Positions 28,183 to 38,582 of a stretch of 64,000 nucleotides of DNA are shown one piece after another; the stretch's first letter is position 1; each line of letters begins with the position of its first letter. The position numbers and the translations under genes were made by a program. This DNA comes from Svornostia abyssi. GTDB lineage: Bacteria; Actinomycetota; Thermoleophilia; Solirubrobacterales; Solirubrobacteraceae. Under the pieces are notes generated by a model that saw only the letters and a list, made by a program, of their open reading frames with translations, was not told the origin of the DNA and did not search any database. Location of the stretch: the NCBI GenBank assembly GCA_024666565.1, contig CP088295.1, forward strand, positions 1,984,001-2,048,000, given 5' to 3'.

Positions 28183-29163
28183 ATGAGTCGCTCTGAGAAG
28201 TACCTGATGATGGCCGGCGTGATCGTGCCGTTCCTCGCGCTGATCCTCGCGATCGTGCTGCTGTGGAACAACGGCGTCAACTGGCTCGACCTCGCGATCA
28301 TGGCGTTCATGTACACGATCGGCCAGCTCGGCATCACGATCGGCTACCACCGGATGCTCACGCACAAGTCGTTCGAGGCGAAGACGTGGGTGAAGGTGTT
28401 CTGGGCCTCGGCCGGCAGCCTCGCGCTGCAGGGTGCGCCCAGCGAGTGGGTCGCCGACCACCGCCAGCACCACGCGTACACGGACGTGCCGGGTGACCCG
28501 CACAGCCCGCACCTGCACGGCGAGGGCTACTGGGGCAGCCTGCGCGGCCTCTTCCACGCCCACGTGGGCTGGCTGTGGGACACGCGCGAGATGGCGGACA
28601 CCGACCGCTTCGCCGCCGACCTCGTCGAGGACCGCTGGATCAACCGGATCTCCCGGTACTACGCCTTCTTCTTCCTCGCGAGCTTCGCGATCCCGTTCTT
28701 CCTGGGCTTCATCTTCGGGGGCACCATCGACGCGGCGCTCACCGCGCTGCTCTGGGGCGGCTTCGTCCGCATCTGCCTGGGCCACCACTTCACGTGGTCG
28801 GTCAACTCGGTCTGCCACGTGTTCGGCTCGCGCCGCTTCGCGGTGGAGGAGACCGACAAGGCCACGAACTTCGGCCTGCTGGCGATCCCGTCGATGGGGG
28901 AGGCGTGGCATCACAACCACCACGCGTTCCCGCGTTCGGCCTACCACGGGCTGAAGTGGTACGAGATCGACCCGTCGAAGTACATCATCAAGGGCATGGC
29001 CAAGCTCGGGCTGATCTGGAACGTCATCGAGATCTCTCCCGAGCGCCAGGAGCAGAAGCTGCTGGCCAACGGCGCCGTCCCGCCCGCTCCGCGCCACCGG
29101 CCCAAGCCGGAGGACGAGGAGGCTGCGCAGTTCGTGCAGCCCGAGTCGCAGCCGGTCGCCTGA
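28183..29163 (+). CDS. acyl-CoA/acyl-lipid delta-9 desaturase (second of tandem pair)
   Basis: 326 residues, strongly similar to the preceding gene over the whole length (shared GYHRxLTHxxFE, WVADHRxHHAxTD, GEAWHHNHHAFPRSAYHGLKW blocks). All three His boxes are intact. The N-terminal helices and C-terminal tails differ most, as expected for duplicated genes that have diverged in regulation or substrate length. Start ATG 28183. A perfect terminator hairpin begins eight bases after the stop. Confidence 0.93.
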   Translation: MSRSEKYLMMAGVIVPFLALILAIVLLWNNGVNWLDLAIMAFMYTIGQLGITIGYHRMLTHKSFEAKTWVKVFWASAGSLALQGAPSEWVADHRQHHAYTDVPGDPHSPHLHGEGYWGSLRGLFHAHVGWLWDTREMADTDRFAADLVEDRWINRISRYYAFFFLASFAIPFFLGFIFGGTIDAALTALLWGGFVRICLGHHFTWSVNSVCHVFGSRRFAVEETDKATNFGLLAIPSMGEAWHHNHHAFPRSAYHGLKWYEIDPSKYIIKGMAKLGLIWNVIEISPERQEQKLLANGAVPPAPRHRPKPEDEEAAQFVQPESQPVA

Positions 29164-29170
29164 CGTTCTG

Positions 29171-29203
29171 TAGAGGCGGACGGCAGCATCCCGTCCGCCT
29201 CTA
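29171..29203 (+). terminator. terminator after desaturases
   Basis: Perfect 13-base arms (29171-29183 and 29191-29203) around a seven-base loop, followed by TCTACTAGCC rather than a clean U tract. Confidence 0.85.
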
Positions 29204-29268
29204 CTAGCCTCCGCGACGCGGGTGGGTGGGTGCCCATCCAGTCCCAGCTGGCGTCGCGAAGGAACCTC

Positions 29269-31512
<2,244 letters not shown>

Positions 31513-31526
31513 GCCCCACCCGCGCC

Positions 31527-31572
31527 GAACGGCAGATCGCCGTTGCTACACAGCGACGTCGATCTGCCGTTC
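31527..31572. terminator. bidirectional terminator between mdh and DNA-binding gene
   Basis: Perfect 13-base outer arms (31527-31539, 31560-31572) enclose a second imperfect hairpin in the 20-base loop. It lies between two convergent genes and probably serves both. Confidence 0.85.
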
Positions 31573-31578
31573 AGCGGC

Positions 31579-31962
31579 TTACGCGGCCTCCTTCGCGTAC
31601 CAGCCGCGGTCGCGCTTCTCCACCAGGCCGTCCTGCTCCAGCCCGGGCAGCACGCGGTACAGGTAGTTCTGCTTGATGCCCATCTTCTCGGCCAGCTCGG
31701 GGATCGCGATCCCCGGGTTCGCCTTGACGAGGTCCAGCGCCTGGGTGCCACGCGTGCCGCTGCCCTTCGGCCGGCCGCGGCGCCCGCTCCCGCCCCCGCC
31801 GCTGCGCCGACGGCGCGAGGACGACGGGGCGGCCTGCGCGCCGTCGAGACCGTTCAGCGCGCGGGACGCCGCCTCCAGGCGTTCGTACTCCTCCACGAGC
31901 GGGCGCAGCTCGGCCAAGCGCGCCTCGATCTCCTGCTTCTTCTCCTCCAGAAAATCAGTCAT
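31579..31962 (-). CDS. small DNA-binding protein: coiled coil, AT-hook-like linker, winged helix
   Basis: 127 residues. Residues 4-36 form a Glu/Leu-rich coiled coil for self-association. Residues 50-72 are Arg/Gly-rich with GRRGRPKGSG, an AT-hook-like core. Residues 74-124 form a compact helical domain (LDLVKANPGIAIPELAEKMG, then QNYLYRVLPGLEQDGLVEKR) typical of a winged helix. The upstream frame would allow 12 more residues, but ATG 31962 gives a sensible start. The start codon overlaps a perfect palindrome (31962-31978), so the protein may repress itself. It is last in an apparent operon with the SRPBCC and epimerase-like genes. Confidence 0.8.
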   Translation of the reverse strand: MTDFLEEKKQEIEARLAELRPLVEEYERLEAASRALNGLDGAQAAPSSSRRRRSGGGGSGRRGRPKGSGTRGTQALDLVKANPGIAIPELAEKMGIKQNYLYRVLPGLEQDGLVEKRDRGWYAKEAA

Positions 31963-31978
31963 GTGACTTACTGTCACA
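31962..31978. promoter_or_regulatory. palindromic operator candidate
   Basis: TGTGAC-TTACT-GTCACA: six-base arms about a five-base centre. It touches the start codon of the minus-strand DNA-binding gene. A minus-strand TTGACG (complement of 31993-31998) lies just upstream. Resembles CRP-family half sites but with a seven-base rather than six-base gap between TGTGA and TCACA. Confidence 0.5.
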
Positions 31979-32004
31979 GACCGACCTTCACCCGTCAAAT
32001 CACT

Positions 32005-32451
32005 TCACTGTTCCAGGAGTGCTTTCAGACGCTGGAGTGAGGCGATCGCTTCATGCTCGGGGATGCCACCGATGAGCGCCTTACTGGCAACGGCGCCGAG
32101 TGGGCCGAGGGGGGTCTTGAACTCGTTGCGGTACTCGACGCGCGTCCCCCCGTCCGGCAGGGCCTTCAGGTGGTACTCGATGGTGGCCTTCGAGCGGGCG
32201 GGGCCCTTGCCCTCCCAGTGCGCAAACTCGGGAACGCGGACCGCTTCCAGCACCCACTTCACGTGAAACGGGATGCCGCGAATGGCGAGTGTCTGTGCCA
32301 TGTGAAAGCCGGGGCGCAGCGGGCCGTCGTCAACCTCACCCACCTCACGGACGATCGTCACCCACTCCTTCGTGCGGGTGGCGTCGAGCATGACGTCCCA
32401 CACCTCCTGCGGCGGGGCGGCGATGTCGATGGTGGTCACGACCTCGGACAC
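32005..32451 (-). CDS. SRPBCC family protein (polyketide cyclase/START-like)
   Basis: 148 residues. The SRPBCC opening VVTTIDIAAPPQEVWDVMLD at 4-23, then alternating strands and the long C-terminal helix (EHEAIASLQRLKALLEQ). This helix-grip fold binds small hydrophobic ligands in a cavity; the ligand is unknown. GTG start, 12 bases after the epimerase-like gene's stop, so they are co-transcribed. The 42-base gap to the following DNA-binding gene contains the palindromic operator. Confidence 0.88.
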   Translation of the reverse strand: MSEVVTTIDIAAPPQEVWDVMLDATRTKEWVTIVREVGEVDDGPLRPGFHMAQTLAIRGIPFHVKWVLEAVRVPEFAHWEGKGPARSKATIEYHLKALPDGGTRVEYRNEFKTPLGPLGAVASKALIGGIPEHEAIASLQRLKALLEQ

Positions 32452-32463
32452 GGGGAGCGCACG

Positions 32464-33379
32464 CTAGCGGGCGGCGAGCTGCTCGACGCGCTCCCACGCA
32501 CGCAGCGCCCGCTCGATCGCGGCGTCGAGTCGGTGCGTGCGCACGCCCAGCCGCGAGGCGGCGTCACGATCGGGCCGGGGCAGCAGGTCCTCGCCGAGGC
32601 TCTCCATGAGCGGCCGGATCAGGCCGACGTCCTCGCCGGCGATGGCGGCGGCCACCGGGGCCGCGATCGGCGTCACGCTGAGGGGCAGGGGGATCTGCGG
32701 GCGGCCGAGCAGCATCGCGTCGCGGATGCGGTCGATGAGCCCCGCGTAGGTCACGACGTCCGGCCCTGCGACGTCGAGAGACACGCCACCGCCGTCGGCG
32801 TGCTGCGTCGTGGCGGCCGCGACCAGCATGGCGACGACATCGCGTTCGTCGACGGGCTGGGTCGAGTGATCCCGCCACGACGGCAGCGGCGTCACCGGGA
32901 CGCGCTCGAGCAGGCGGACGAGGAAGCGGAACGACCGGGAGCGCGCGCCGATGACGATCGAGGCCCGCAGCGCCACCGCCTCGGGGAACCGCTCGAGGAG
33001 CAGGTCCTCGACGGCGAGACGGCTCGCCAGATGAACCGAGGGCGCGGCCTGCGGCACCAGCCCGCCGAGGTAGACGACCCGCCGGACCTGCGCGCGCCGC
33101 GCGGCCTCCGCGAAGATCGTCGCGATACGCAGCTCACGGTCGGCGAACCCGTTGGCCGATCCCTCCATGGAGTGGATGAGGAAGTACGCGACATCGACGC
33201 CGTCGAGCGCCTCGTCCAGGCCCTCGCCGGTGAGGGCGTCCCCCGCGATGACGGGCAGGTCGGCCGACACGCGGCTCGGGTCGCGGGCGAGGCCGCGCAC
33301 GTCGTGGCCGGCGGCGCGCAGGGGGGGCGACGAGCTCGGCCCCGAGGTAGCCGCTCACACCGGTCAGCAGGATCCGCAT
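32464..33379 (-). CDS. NAD(P)-binding epimerase/reductase-like protein (one frameshift)
   Basis: About 304 residues after repair. ILLTGVSGYLGAELV at 3-17 is an atypical-SDR dinucleotide loop; RVVYLGGLVPQ and the SWRDHSTQPVDERDVVAML stretch are as in NAD(P)H-binding/NmrA-like proteins that act on quinones or sugar-like substrates, or only sense redox state. A run of seven G at 33321-33327 breaks the frame after GAELVAP; six restore LRAAGHDVRGLARDP. ATG 33379 has a minus-strand TAGACT ten bases upstream. First gene of a three-gene operon with the SRPBCC and DNA-binding genes. Confidence 0.85.
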
Positions 33380-33389
33380 GTCGGCGGCA

Positions 33390-33395
33390 AGTCTA
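33390..33395 (-). promoter_or_regulatory. -10 box (TAGACT), leaderless-type
   Basis: TAGACT on the minus strand ends ten bases before the ATG at 33379. No Shine-Dalgarno is seen. It would drive the epimerase-SRPBCC-regulator operon. Confidence 0.45.
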
Positions 33396-33429
33396 GGTTC
33401 GTCATCAGGGTCTGGGATCGTCGGGGGTC

Positions 33430-34482
33430 ATGGAGCTGATCCGCCGGTACGAGGTCGTGGCGCGGGAGCGCCTCGACCAGGGCGTCTACGACTACTACGC
33501 AGGAGGGGCCGGAGACGAGCAAACGCTCGCCGAGAACGACCGCGCGTGGCGCCGCTGGTGGCTGCGGCCGCGCACGATGGTCGACGTCGGTGCCGTCGAC
33601 CCGTCCGTCACGGTCCTGGGTCGCCGCCTCGCTGCGCCGGTGATCGTCGCCCCGATGGCCGCACAGCGGCTGCTGCATCCCGACGGGGAGCTCGGGACCG
33701 CGCGCGCGGCCGCCGCTGCGGGGCTCGCGTACACGCTGTCGACGCGGGCCACGACCGACGTCGCCGAGGTCTGCGCTGCGGCAGGCGGCGGGGTGTGGTT
33801 CCAGCTCTACGTGCAGATCGACCGCGACGCGACGGAGGCCGCCGTCCGGCATGCCGTCTCGAGCGGGGTCGAGGCGCTGGTGCTCACGGTCGACCTGCCG
33901 GTCGCGGGCCGCCGCGAGCGCGAGCGGGCCAACCCGGAGATCGCGCTGCCGGAGGGCGTCACGCTCGCGACCCACACGGGTCGCCCGGCCGAGAGCACGA
34001 TCAAGCCGCTGGGCGGCTGGGACCCGGGGCTGACGTGGGACGACGTCGCGTGGCTGCGGGACGTCGGTGACGGCACCCCGGTGCTCGTGAAGGGGGTGCT
34101 GACCGCCGAGGACGCCGAGGCCGCGATGGCAGCCGGCGCCGCTGGGGTGATCGTCTCCAACCACGGCGCGCGCCAGCTCGACGGGGTCGTGCCGACCGCC
34201 ATCGCGCTCGACGAGGTCGCGACCGCGGTCGAGGGGCGCGTGCCGGTGCTCGTCGACGGCGGCGTGCGTGACGGCGGGGACGTCGTGCGCGCGCTGGCGC
34301 TCGGCGCGGACGCGGTCCTCATCGGGCGGCCGGTCGCGTGGGCGCTGGCGGCCCAGGGTGAGGGCGGCGTCGCGGAGCTGCTCGCGCAGTTCGCTGAGGA
34401 CGTCGAGCGGGCGCTGGCGCTGTGCGGCTGCCCGGATGTCGCCGCGGTCACGCGCGGCCATGTGCAGCGCGCCGCGTGGTGA
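33430..34482 (+). CDS. FMN-dependent alpha-hydroxy acid dehydrogenase/oxidase
   Basis: 350 residues, one TIM-barrel domain. DYYAGGAGDE at 21-30, VIVAPMAAQRLLHPDGE at 71-87, QLY at 125-127, Lys221 in VLVKGV and the active-site SNHGARQLDG with His245 and Arg248 are the marks of lactate oxidase, glycolate oxidase and mandelate dehydrogenase relatives. FMN takes a hydride from a 2-hydroxy acid; the acceptor (O2 or quinone) cannot be told. It converges with the MASE1-GGDEF gene, seven bases apart. Confidence 0.92.
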   Translation: MELIRRYEVVARERLDQGVYDYYAGGAGDEQTLAENDRAWRRWWLRPRTMVDVGAVDPSVTVLGRRLAAPVIVAPMAAQRLLHPDGELGTARAAAAAGLAYTLSTRATTDVAEVCAAAGGGVWFQLYVQIDRDATEAAVRHAVSSGVEALVLTVDLPVAGRRERERANPEIALPEGVTLATHTGRPAESTIKPLGGWDPGLTWDDVAWLRDVGDGTPVLVKGVLTAEDAEAAMAAGAAGVIVSNHGARQLDGVVPTAIALDEVATAVEGRVPVLVDGGVRDGGDVVRALALGADAVLIGRPVAWALAAQGEGGVAELLAQFAEDVERALALCGCPDVAAVTRGHVQRAAW

Positions 34483-34489
34483 GCGCCGC

Positions 34490-36682
34490 TCAGGCCCCGG
34501 CGCCGTTCGAGGACAGCCCGGCGACGGCGTAGCGGTCCCGGCCGCCGGTCTTGGCCGCGTACATCGCGCGGTCGGCTGCCGCCACGACGGCGGCTGGGTC
34601 TGCCGCGGGATGGTCGGCGAAACACGCGACGCCGATGGACACCGTCATCGCGGGGTCTCCCTGCGAGGCTTCGCCCGGCGCGGGGTGCATGGCCGCGACG
34701 AGTCGGCGGGCCGTCTCGGCGGCCTCACCGGCGTCGGCGTGCGGGAGGAGGATGGCGAACTCATCGCCCCCCAGGCGTGCCACGAGATCGGTGTCCCGGA
34801 GCACCGTGCGCAGGCGGTCCGCCGCGCGGACGAGGTAGTCGTCGCCCGCAGCGTGCCCGTACGTGTCGTTGACCTCCTTGAAGCGGTCCAAGTCGATGAG
34901 CAGCACCGCGCCGTCCTCGTCGTACCGGCGCACGCGCGAGGCGTGGCGGGCGATCTCCTCGTCGAAGCGGCGGCGGTTCATCAGGCCGGTCAGCGGGTCG
35001 TGCTCGGCGTGATGGCGGAGTCGCTCCTCGAGCTCGTGGCGGGCGCTGATGTCGCGGCTCACCGTGACGGCGCCCACGATCTCGCCGGCTGCGTTGCGGC
35101 GTGGCACGAGCACGACCTCGTAGCGACGGTCCGTGATCGTGCCGTCGTACTCGAACCGGCGCTCCTCTCCGGCGAGGGCGCGGGCGAACTCGGGCAGGAG
35201 GACATCGAGGTCCGCATCAGGGAAGTCGTGGAGCCGGCGGCCGACGATGGTCTCCGGGTCGAGTCCCGGACGGTCCATCGCGCCGCCGTGCAGGGAGAGG
35301 ATCCGGAGGTCGCGGTCGTAGAGCGTGACGAGCGCGTCGGGGAGATGGGTGAGGACGACGCGGTGCAGTTCCTCGGACTCGCGCAGGGCGCGCTCGGCCT
35401 CCACCCGCCGCGTGACGTCGCGGGTGCTCGCGACGACGGCGGTGACCGCGCCGTCCTCGTGGACGGGCTGCAGCGACGTCTCCAGCCAGCGCCAGTCCTT
35501 CCCGTCGGGCATGCGGTACGTGATCGCCCGCCCCGGCGTCCCCGCGGCGGCGAGACGCTGCGCCTCCTCGACGGCTGCGCGGTCGTCGGGGTGACACAGC
35601 TCTCCTGCCCAGCGTCCAAGTGCTTGGTCGGGTGGGGCGCCGATCACCTGCTGCGCGCTCGGGGAGACGTACGTCGACGGGCCGTCGAGTCTGTGCACGG
35701 AGATCATGTCGGCCGTGTGGTTGGCCAGCAGCCGGTACCGCGCCTCGCTTGCAAGCGCGACGGCGTGCTGGTCCTTGAGCGCGGCGGTGGCCACCCGGGC
35801 CTGGCGGACGACGGCGGCGACGAGCAGCGAGCAGATCGCCATGACCGCGATGTAGCCCTGCGCGATGACGACCTCCTGGCCGCTCGTGAGGTCGTCGCGT
35901 ACGAACGGCCCGAGGCCCTTGGCGGTGGCCGCCGCGACGATCGTCACGACGATCGCGAGGTTGACCGCGACGAGCCAGGCGCGCAGCCGCAGCGCGGGGA
36001 TGACGACGAACGGGAAGACGAGGTAGGCGTAGCGCAGCACCGAGAAGCTGTCCGGGCCCTGGAGGAAGACGGCGAGCGTCACGCCGGTGGTCGCCGCGAG
36101 GAGCCCGACGGCCTCCCACGGGCGCGCCGGCGCGCGCGTCGTGCGGTCGCCGAAGATGAGGGCGAGCGGCGCGAGGGCGAGCATGCCGACGCCGTCGGCG
36201 ATCCACCAGTGGACGAAGGTCGTGGGGAACGACGCGCCGAGTCCCACGGCGACCACGGTGGCGGCGAGCAGCGCGGTGACGGCGTTCGCGAGGGTGACGG
36301 CGGCGAGGAGCCCGCCGATGCTGCGCATCGTGAGCGCGAGCGGCGCGTGGCGGCCGGCGATGGCCAGCATGACCGTCGCTGCGAGGAGCGGCTCGGCGGC
36401 GTTGATGGCCCCGAGGGCGATGTTCAGGGCGACGTCGTCCCTGGCGCCCAGATTGGCGATGAGGTTGCCGACGAAGATCCCGGCGGTGAGCCACGGCCAC
36501 CAGGAGCGTTCGACGACGACGAACGTTGCGAGCGCGAGGCCGCTCGCCGGCCAGATGGTCGCGATCTCGGTTTCGCTCTCGACGAACGCGAGCCCGACGC
36601 GGCTGAGGGCGTAGTAGCCCACCGCCATGAGGGCGGCGGCCGCGAGACGCGCCGGGAGCCCGGCGTCTGACCCCAGACCCAT
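34490..36682 (-). CDS. MASE1-PAS-PAS-GGDEF diguanylate cyclase
   Basis: 730 residues. Eight or so membrane helices (about 10-300) form a MASE1-like sensor, with IATIWPASGLALA at 40-52 as its typical loop. Two PAS modules follow (about 315-430 and 440-560), then GGDEF (about 565-720) with DPLTGLMNRRRFDE and an intact LGGDEFAILLPH. It should make c-di-GMP in response to a membrane or PAS signal. The start is ATG 36682. The upstream gene on the same strand is a PAS-PAS-GGDEF relative with similar PAS sequences, so part of the pair arose by duplication. Confidence 0.92.
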   Translation of the reverse strand: MGLGSDAGLPARLAAAALMAVGYYALSRVGLAFVESETEIATIWPASGLALATFVVVERSWWPWLTAGIFVGNLIANLGARDDVALNIALGAINAAEPLLAATVMLAIAGRHAPLALTMRSIGGLLAAVTLANAVTALLAATVVAVGLGASFPTTFVHWWIADGVGMLALAPLALIFGDRTTRAPARPWEAVGLLAATTGVTLAVFLQGPDSFSVLRYAYLVFPFVVIPALRLRAWLVAVNLAIVVTIVAAATAKGLGPFVRDDLTSGQEVVIAQGYIAVMAICSLLVAAVVRQARVATAALKDQHAVALASEARYRLLANHTADMISVHRLDGPSTYVSPSAQQVIGAPPDQALGRWAGELCHPDDRAAVEEAQRLAAAGTPGRAITYRMPDGKDWRWLETSLQPVHEDGAVTAVVASTRDVTRRVEAERALRESEELHRVVLTHLPDALVTLYDRDLRILSLHGGAMDRPGLDPETIVGRRLHDFPDADLDVLLPEFARALAGEERRFEYDGTITDRRYEVVLVPRRNAAGEIVGAVTVSRDISARHELEERLRHHAEHDPLTGLMNRRRFDEEIARHASRVRRYDEDGAVLLIDLDRFKEVNDTYGHAAGDDYLVRAADRLRTVLRDTDLVARLGGDEFAILLPHADAGEAAETARRLVAAMHPAPGEASQGDPAMTVSIGVACFADHPAADPAAVVAAADRAMYAAKTGGRDRYAVAGLSSNGAGA

Positions 36683-36796
36683 ATCCGGAAGATCGGGACG
36701 GGCTCCCCGGTTCTGAACGGCACGCGGGACGGACTGGCGCGTTGGCGCTCAGAACATCCCCGGAACCGGGGGCGGAGTAACCACGGGTTGTGCCGC

Positions 36797-38128
36797 TCAG
36801 GCGGCTTGGCGCGACGGCGACGCGCCAGGCCAGACCGCGAACCCGTCGCGGCCACGGCGCTTGACCTCGTACATCGCGTGGTCGGCGGCAGCGACGACCG
36901 CGTCCGGGACGGCCGCTTCGGCCTCCCCGAAGGCGGCGACGCCGACGGACACCGTGACGCCCCACTGCTCGGCGGCGACCCGCATCGCGCCGACGATCCG
37001 CGCGGCGGTCTCCGCGGCCTTCTCCGCGTCGCCGTGGGGCAGCAGGATCGCGAACTCGTCGCCGCCCAGGCGGGCGACGATGTCGGTCACGCGCAGGGTG
37101 TCACGCAGCACGTCGGCCGCGCGGGCGATGACCTGGTCGCCCACCGCGTGCCCGAGTGTGTCGTTGATCTGCTTGAAGTTGTCGAGGTCGACCAGCAGCA
37201 CTGCGCCGTCGGCGCCGTACCGCTGCGCGTGGGCGCTGTGGCGCTCGAGCTCTTCGGTGAAGCGCCGGCGGTTCGCCAGGCCGGTGAGCGCGTCGTGGTC
37301 GGCCAGGTGGCGCAGCTGCTGCTCGAGCTCGTGGCGGCTCGTGACGTCCCGCGTCACGGAGATGACGCCGATCGGCGTGCCCGCCGCGTCGCGGTAGGGG
37401 ACGAGCGAGACCTCGTACCGGCGCCCGGAGTTCGCCCCTTCGCACTCGAAGAGGCGCTCCTCGCCGGCCAGCGCCCGGATGAGCTCCGGCTCGAGGATCT
37501 GCGCGTCCTCGGGCGCGGCGACGCGCAGGCGCTTGCCGAGGTGGGCTGCGCGGTCCACGCCGCGGGCGGCGAGGTCCGCGCCGTGCAGCGCGACGATGTG
37601 CAGCTCGGGGTCGTACACCGTGACGATCGCGTCCGGCAGGTGGTCGAGCACCATCCGGTGCAGCTTCTGGGACGCGCGCAGGACGCGCTCGGCCTCGACA
37701 CGCGCGGTGATGTCGCGTGTGCTCGCGACGACCTCCGTCACGCGCCCGCGGGCGTCGCGGACGGGCTCCAGGGTCATCTCGACGGGGCGCCAGCTCGTGC
37801 CCTCCGGCACGCGGTACATGACGCCGGTCGGCCCGTCCTCGTCCATCGCGCGGCTGAACGCGTCACGCAGGGCGTCACGGTCGTCGGGATGGCAGAGGTC
37901 CCGCAGGGCGGTGCCCTCCGCGCGGTCGGGCGCGAGGCCGAGGACACGCTCGGCGTTCGGCGAGACGTACGTCACCGTCCCGTCCGGGTGGTGGCGCGAG
38001 ACCGTGTCGGTCGTGTGCTCGGCCAGCAGGGTGTAGCGGCGGTTCGCGGCGCGGGCGCGCAGGAGCGCCCAGGCGGCGACGACCGCAAGGAGCAGAGCGA
38101 GGACCTGAGGCAGCAGGCTGGGGACCAC
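36797..38128 (-). CDS. PAS-PAS-GGDEF diguanylate cyclase with N-terminal anchor
   Basis: 443 residues from the GTG at 38128. One membrane helix (residues 6-24), two PAS modules (about 35-150, 155-275) and a GGDEF domain (about 285-440) with intact LGGDEFAILLPHG. Its PAS modules match those of the neighbouring MASE1 protein closely (YVSPNAERVLG against YVSPSAQQVIG; ARALAGEERRFE-like blocks). The frame is open far upstream, but those residues have no sign of coding, so the start before the helix is chosen with moderate confidence. A 114-base leader containing inverted repeats separates it from the MASE1 gene. Confidence 0.85.
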   Translation of the reverse strand: MVPSLLPQVLALLLAVVAAWALLRARAANRRYTLLAEHTTDTVSRHHPDGTVTYVSPNAERVLGLAPDRAEGTALRDLCHPDDRDALRDAFSRAMDEDGPTGVMYRVPEGTSWRPVEMTLEPVRDARGRVTEVVASTRDITARVEAERVLRASQKLHRMVLDHLPDAIVTVYDPELHIVALHGADLAARGVDRAAHLGKRLRVAAPEDAQILEPELIRALAGEERLFECEGANSGRRYEVSLVPYRDAAGTPIGVISVTRDVTSRHELEQQLRHLADHDALTGLANRRRFTEELERHSAHAQRYGADGAVLLVDLDNFKQINDTLGHAVGDQVIARAADVLRDTLRVTDIVARLGGDEFAILLPHGDAEKAAETAARIVGAMRVAAEQWGVTVSVGVAAFGEAEAAVPDAVVAAADHAMYEVKRRGRDGFAVWPGASPSRQAA

Positions 38129-38342
38129 GAGATATCCAACGGCAGGTCCGCGTCGGCATATGAGCCTTCGGTCTGAGAAGCCAGCGAATGTCCAGGCAGG
38201 AAAAAACGCGGCGTTTGCGAAGTCGCGCTGCGCAGACGTGCGCGATTTGCGAGAACCGCCCCTGCGACCCCCTTGTGTGGTCCTGCGCGGCGTGGTCTCA
38301 TGCCGCCTCCCCAACGGCTCCAAGGTGAGGTGCAGCGAACGG

Positions 38343-38570
38343 ATGACGGCGACGAGGACGACGGCGAAGGTGCGATGCGAGGACTGTTTCTTCCGGCGCA
38401 ACGGGTTGTGCGCTCTGGCCCTCGACGAACCCTGCGCGACGTTCCGGCCGGACCATCCCGATGGCCTGCGCCCGCCGCGCCAGCTGCGCTTCACGTTCCG
38501 ACAGGAACGCCGCACCCGCTCCGCCTGGGCGTTCCCCAGCGCGCAGGAGCAGGCCGCGCTGCACGGCTGA
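38343..38570 (+). CDS. small cysteine-rich protein
   Basis: 75 residues from ATG 38343. Residues 10-30 read VRCEDCFFRRNGLCAL, then CATFRPD: a Cx2C...C...C set that could hold zinc or an iron-sulfur cluster. A basic middle and a Trp/Phe-containing tail follow. The frame is open another 61 codons upstream, but that part looks non-coding and has no ribosome-binding site. Four spaced cysteines in a small basic protein suggest nucleic-acid or metal binding; unproven. It converges with the giant secreted-protein operon. Confidence 0.6.
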   Translation: MTATRTTAKVRCEDCFFRRNGLCALALDEPCATFRPDHPDGLRPPRQLRFTFRQERRTRSAWAFPSAQEQAALHG

Positions 38571-38582
38571 CCGCGCCGCGGG

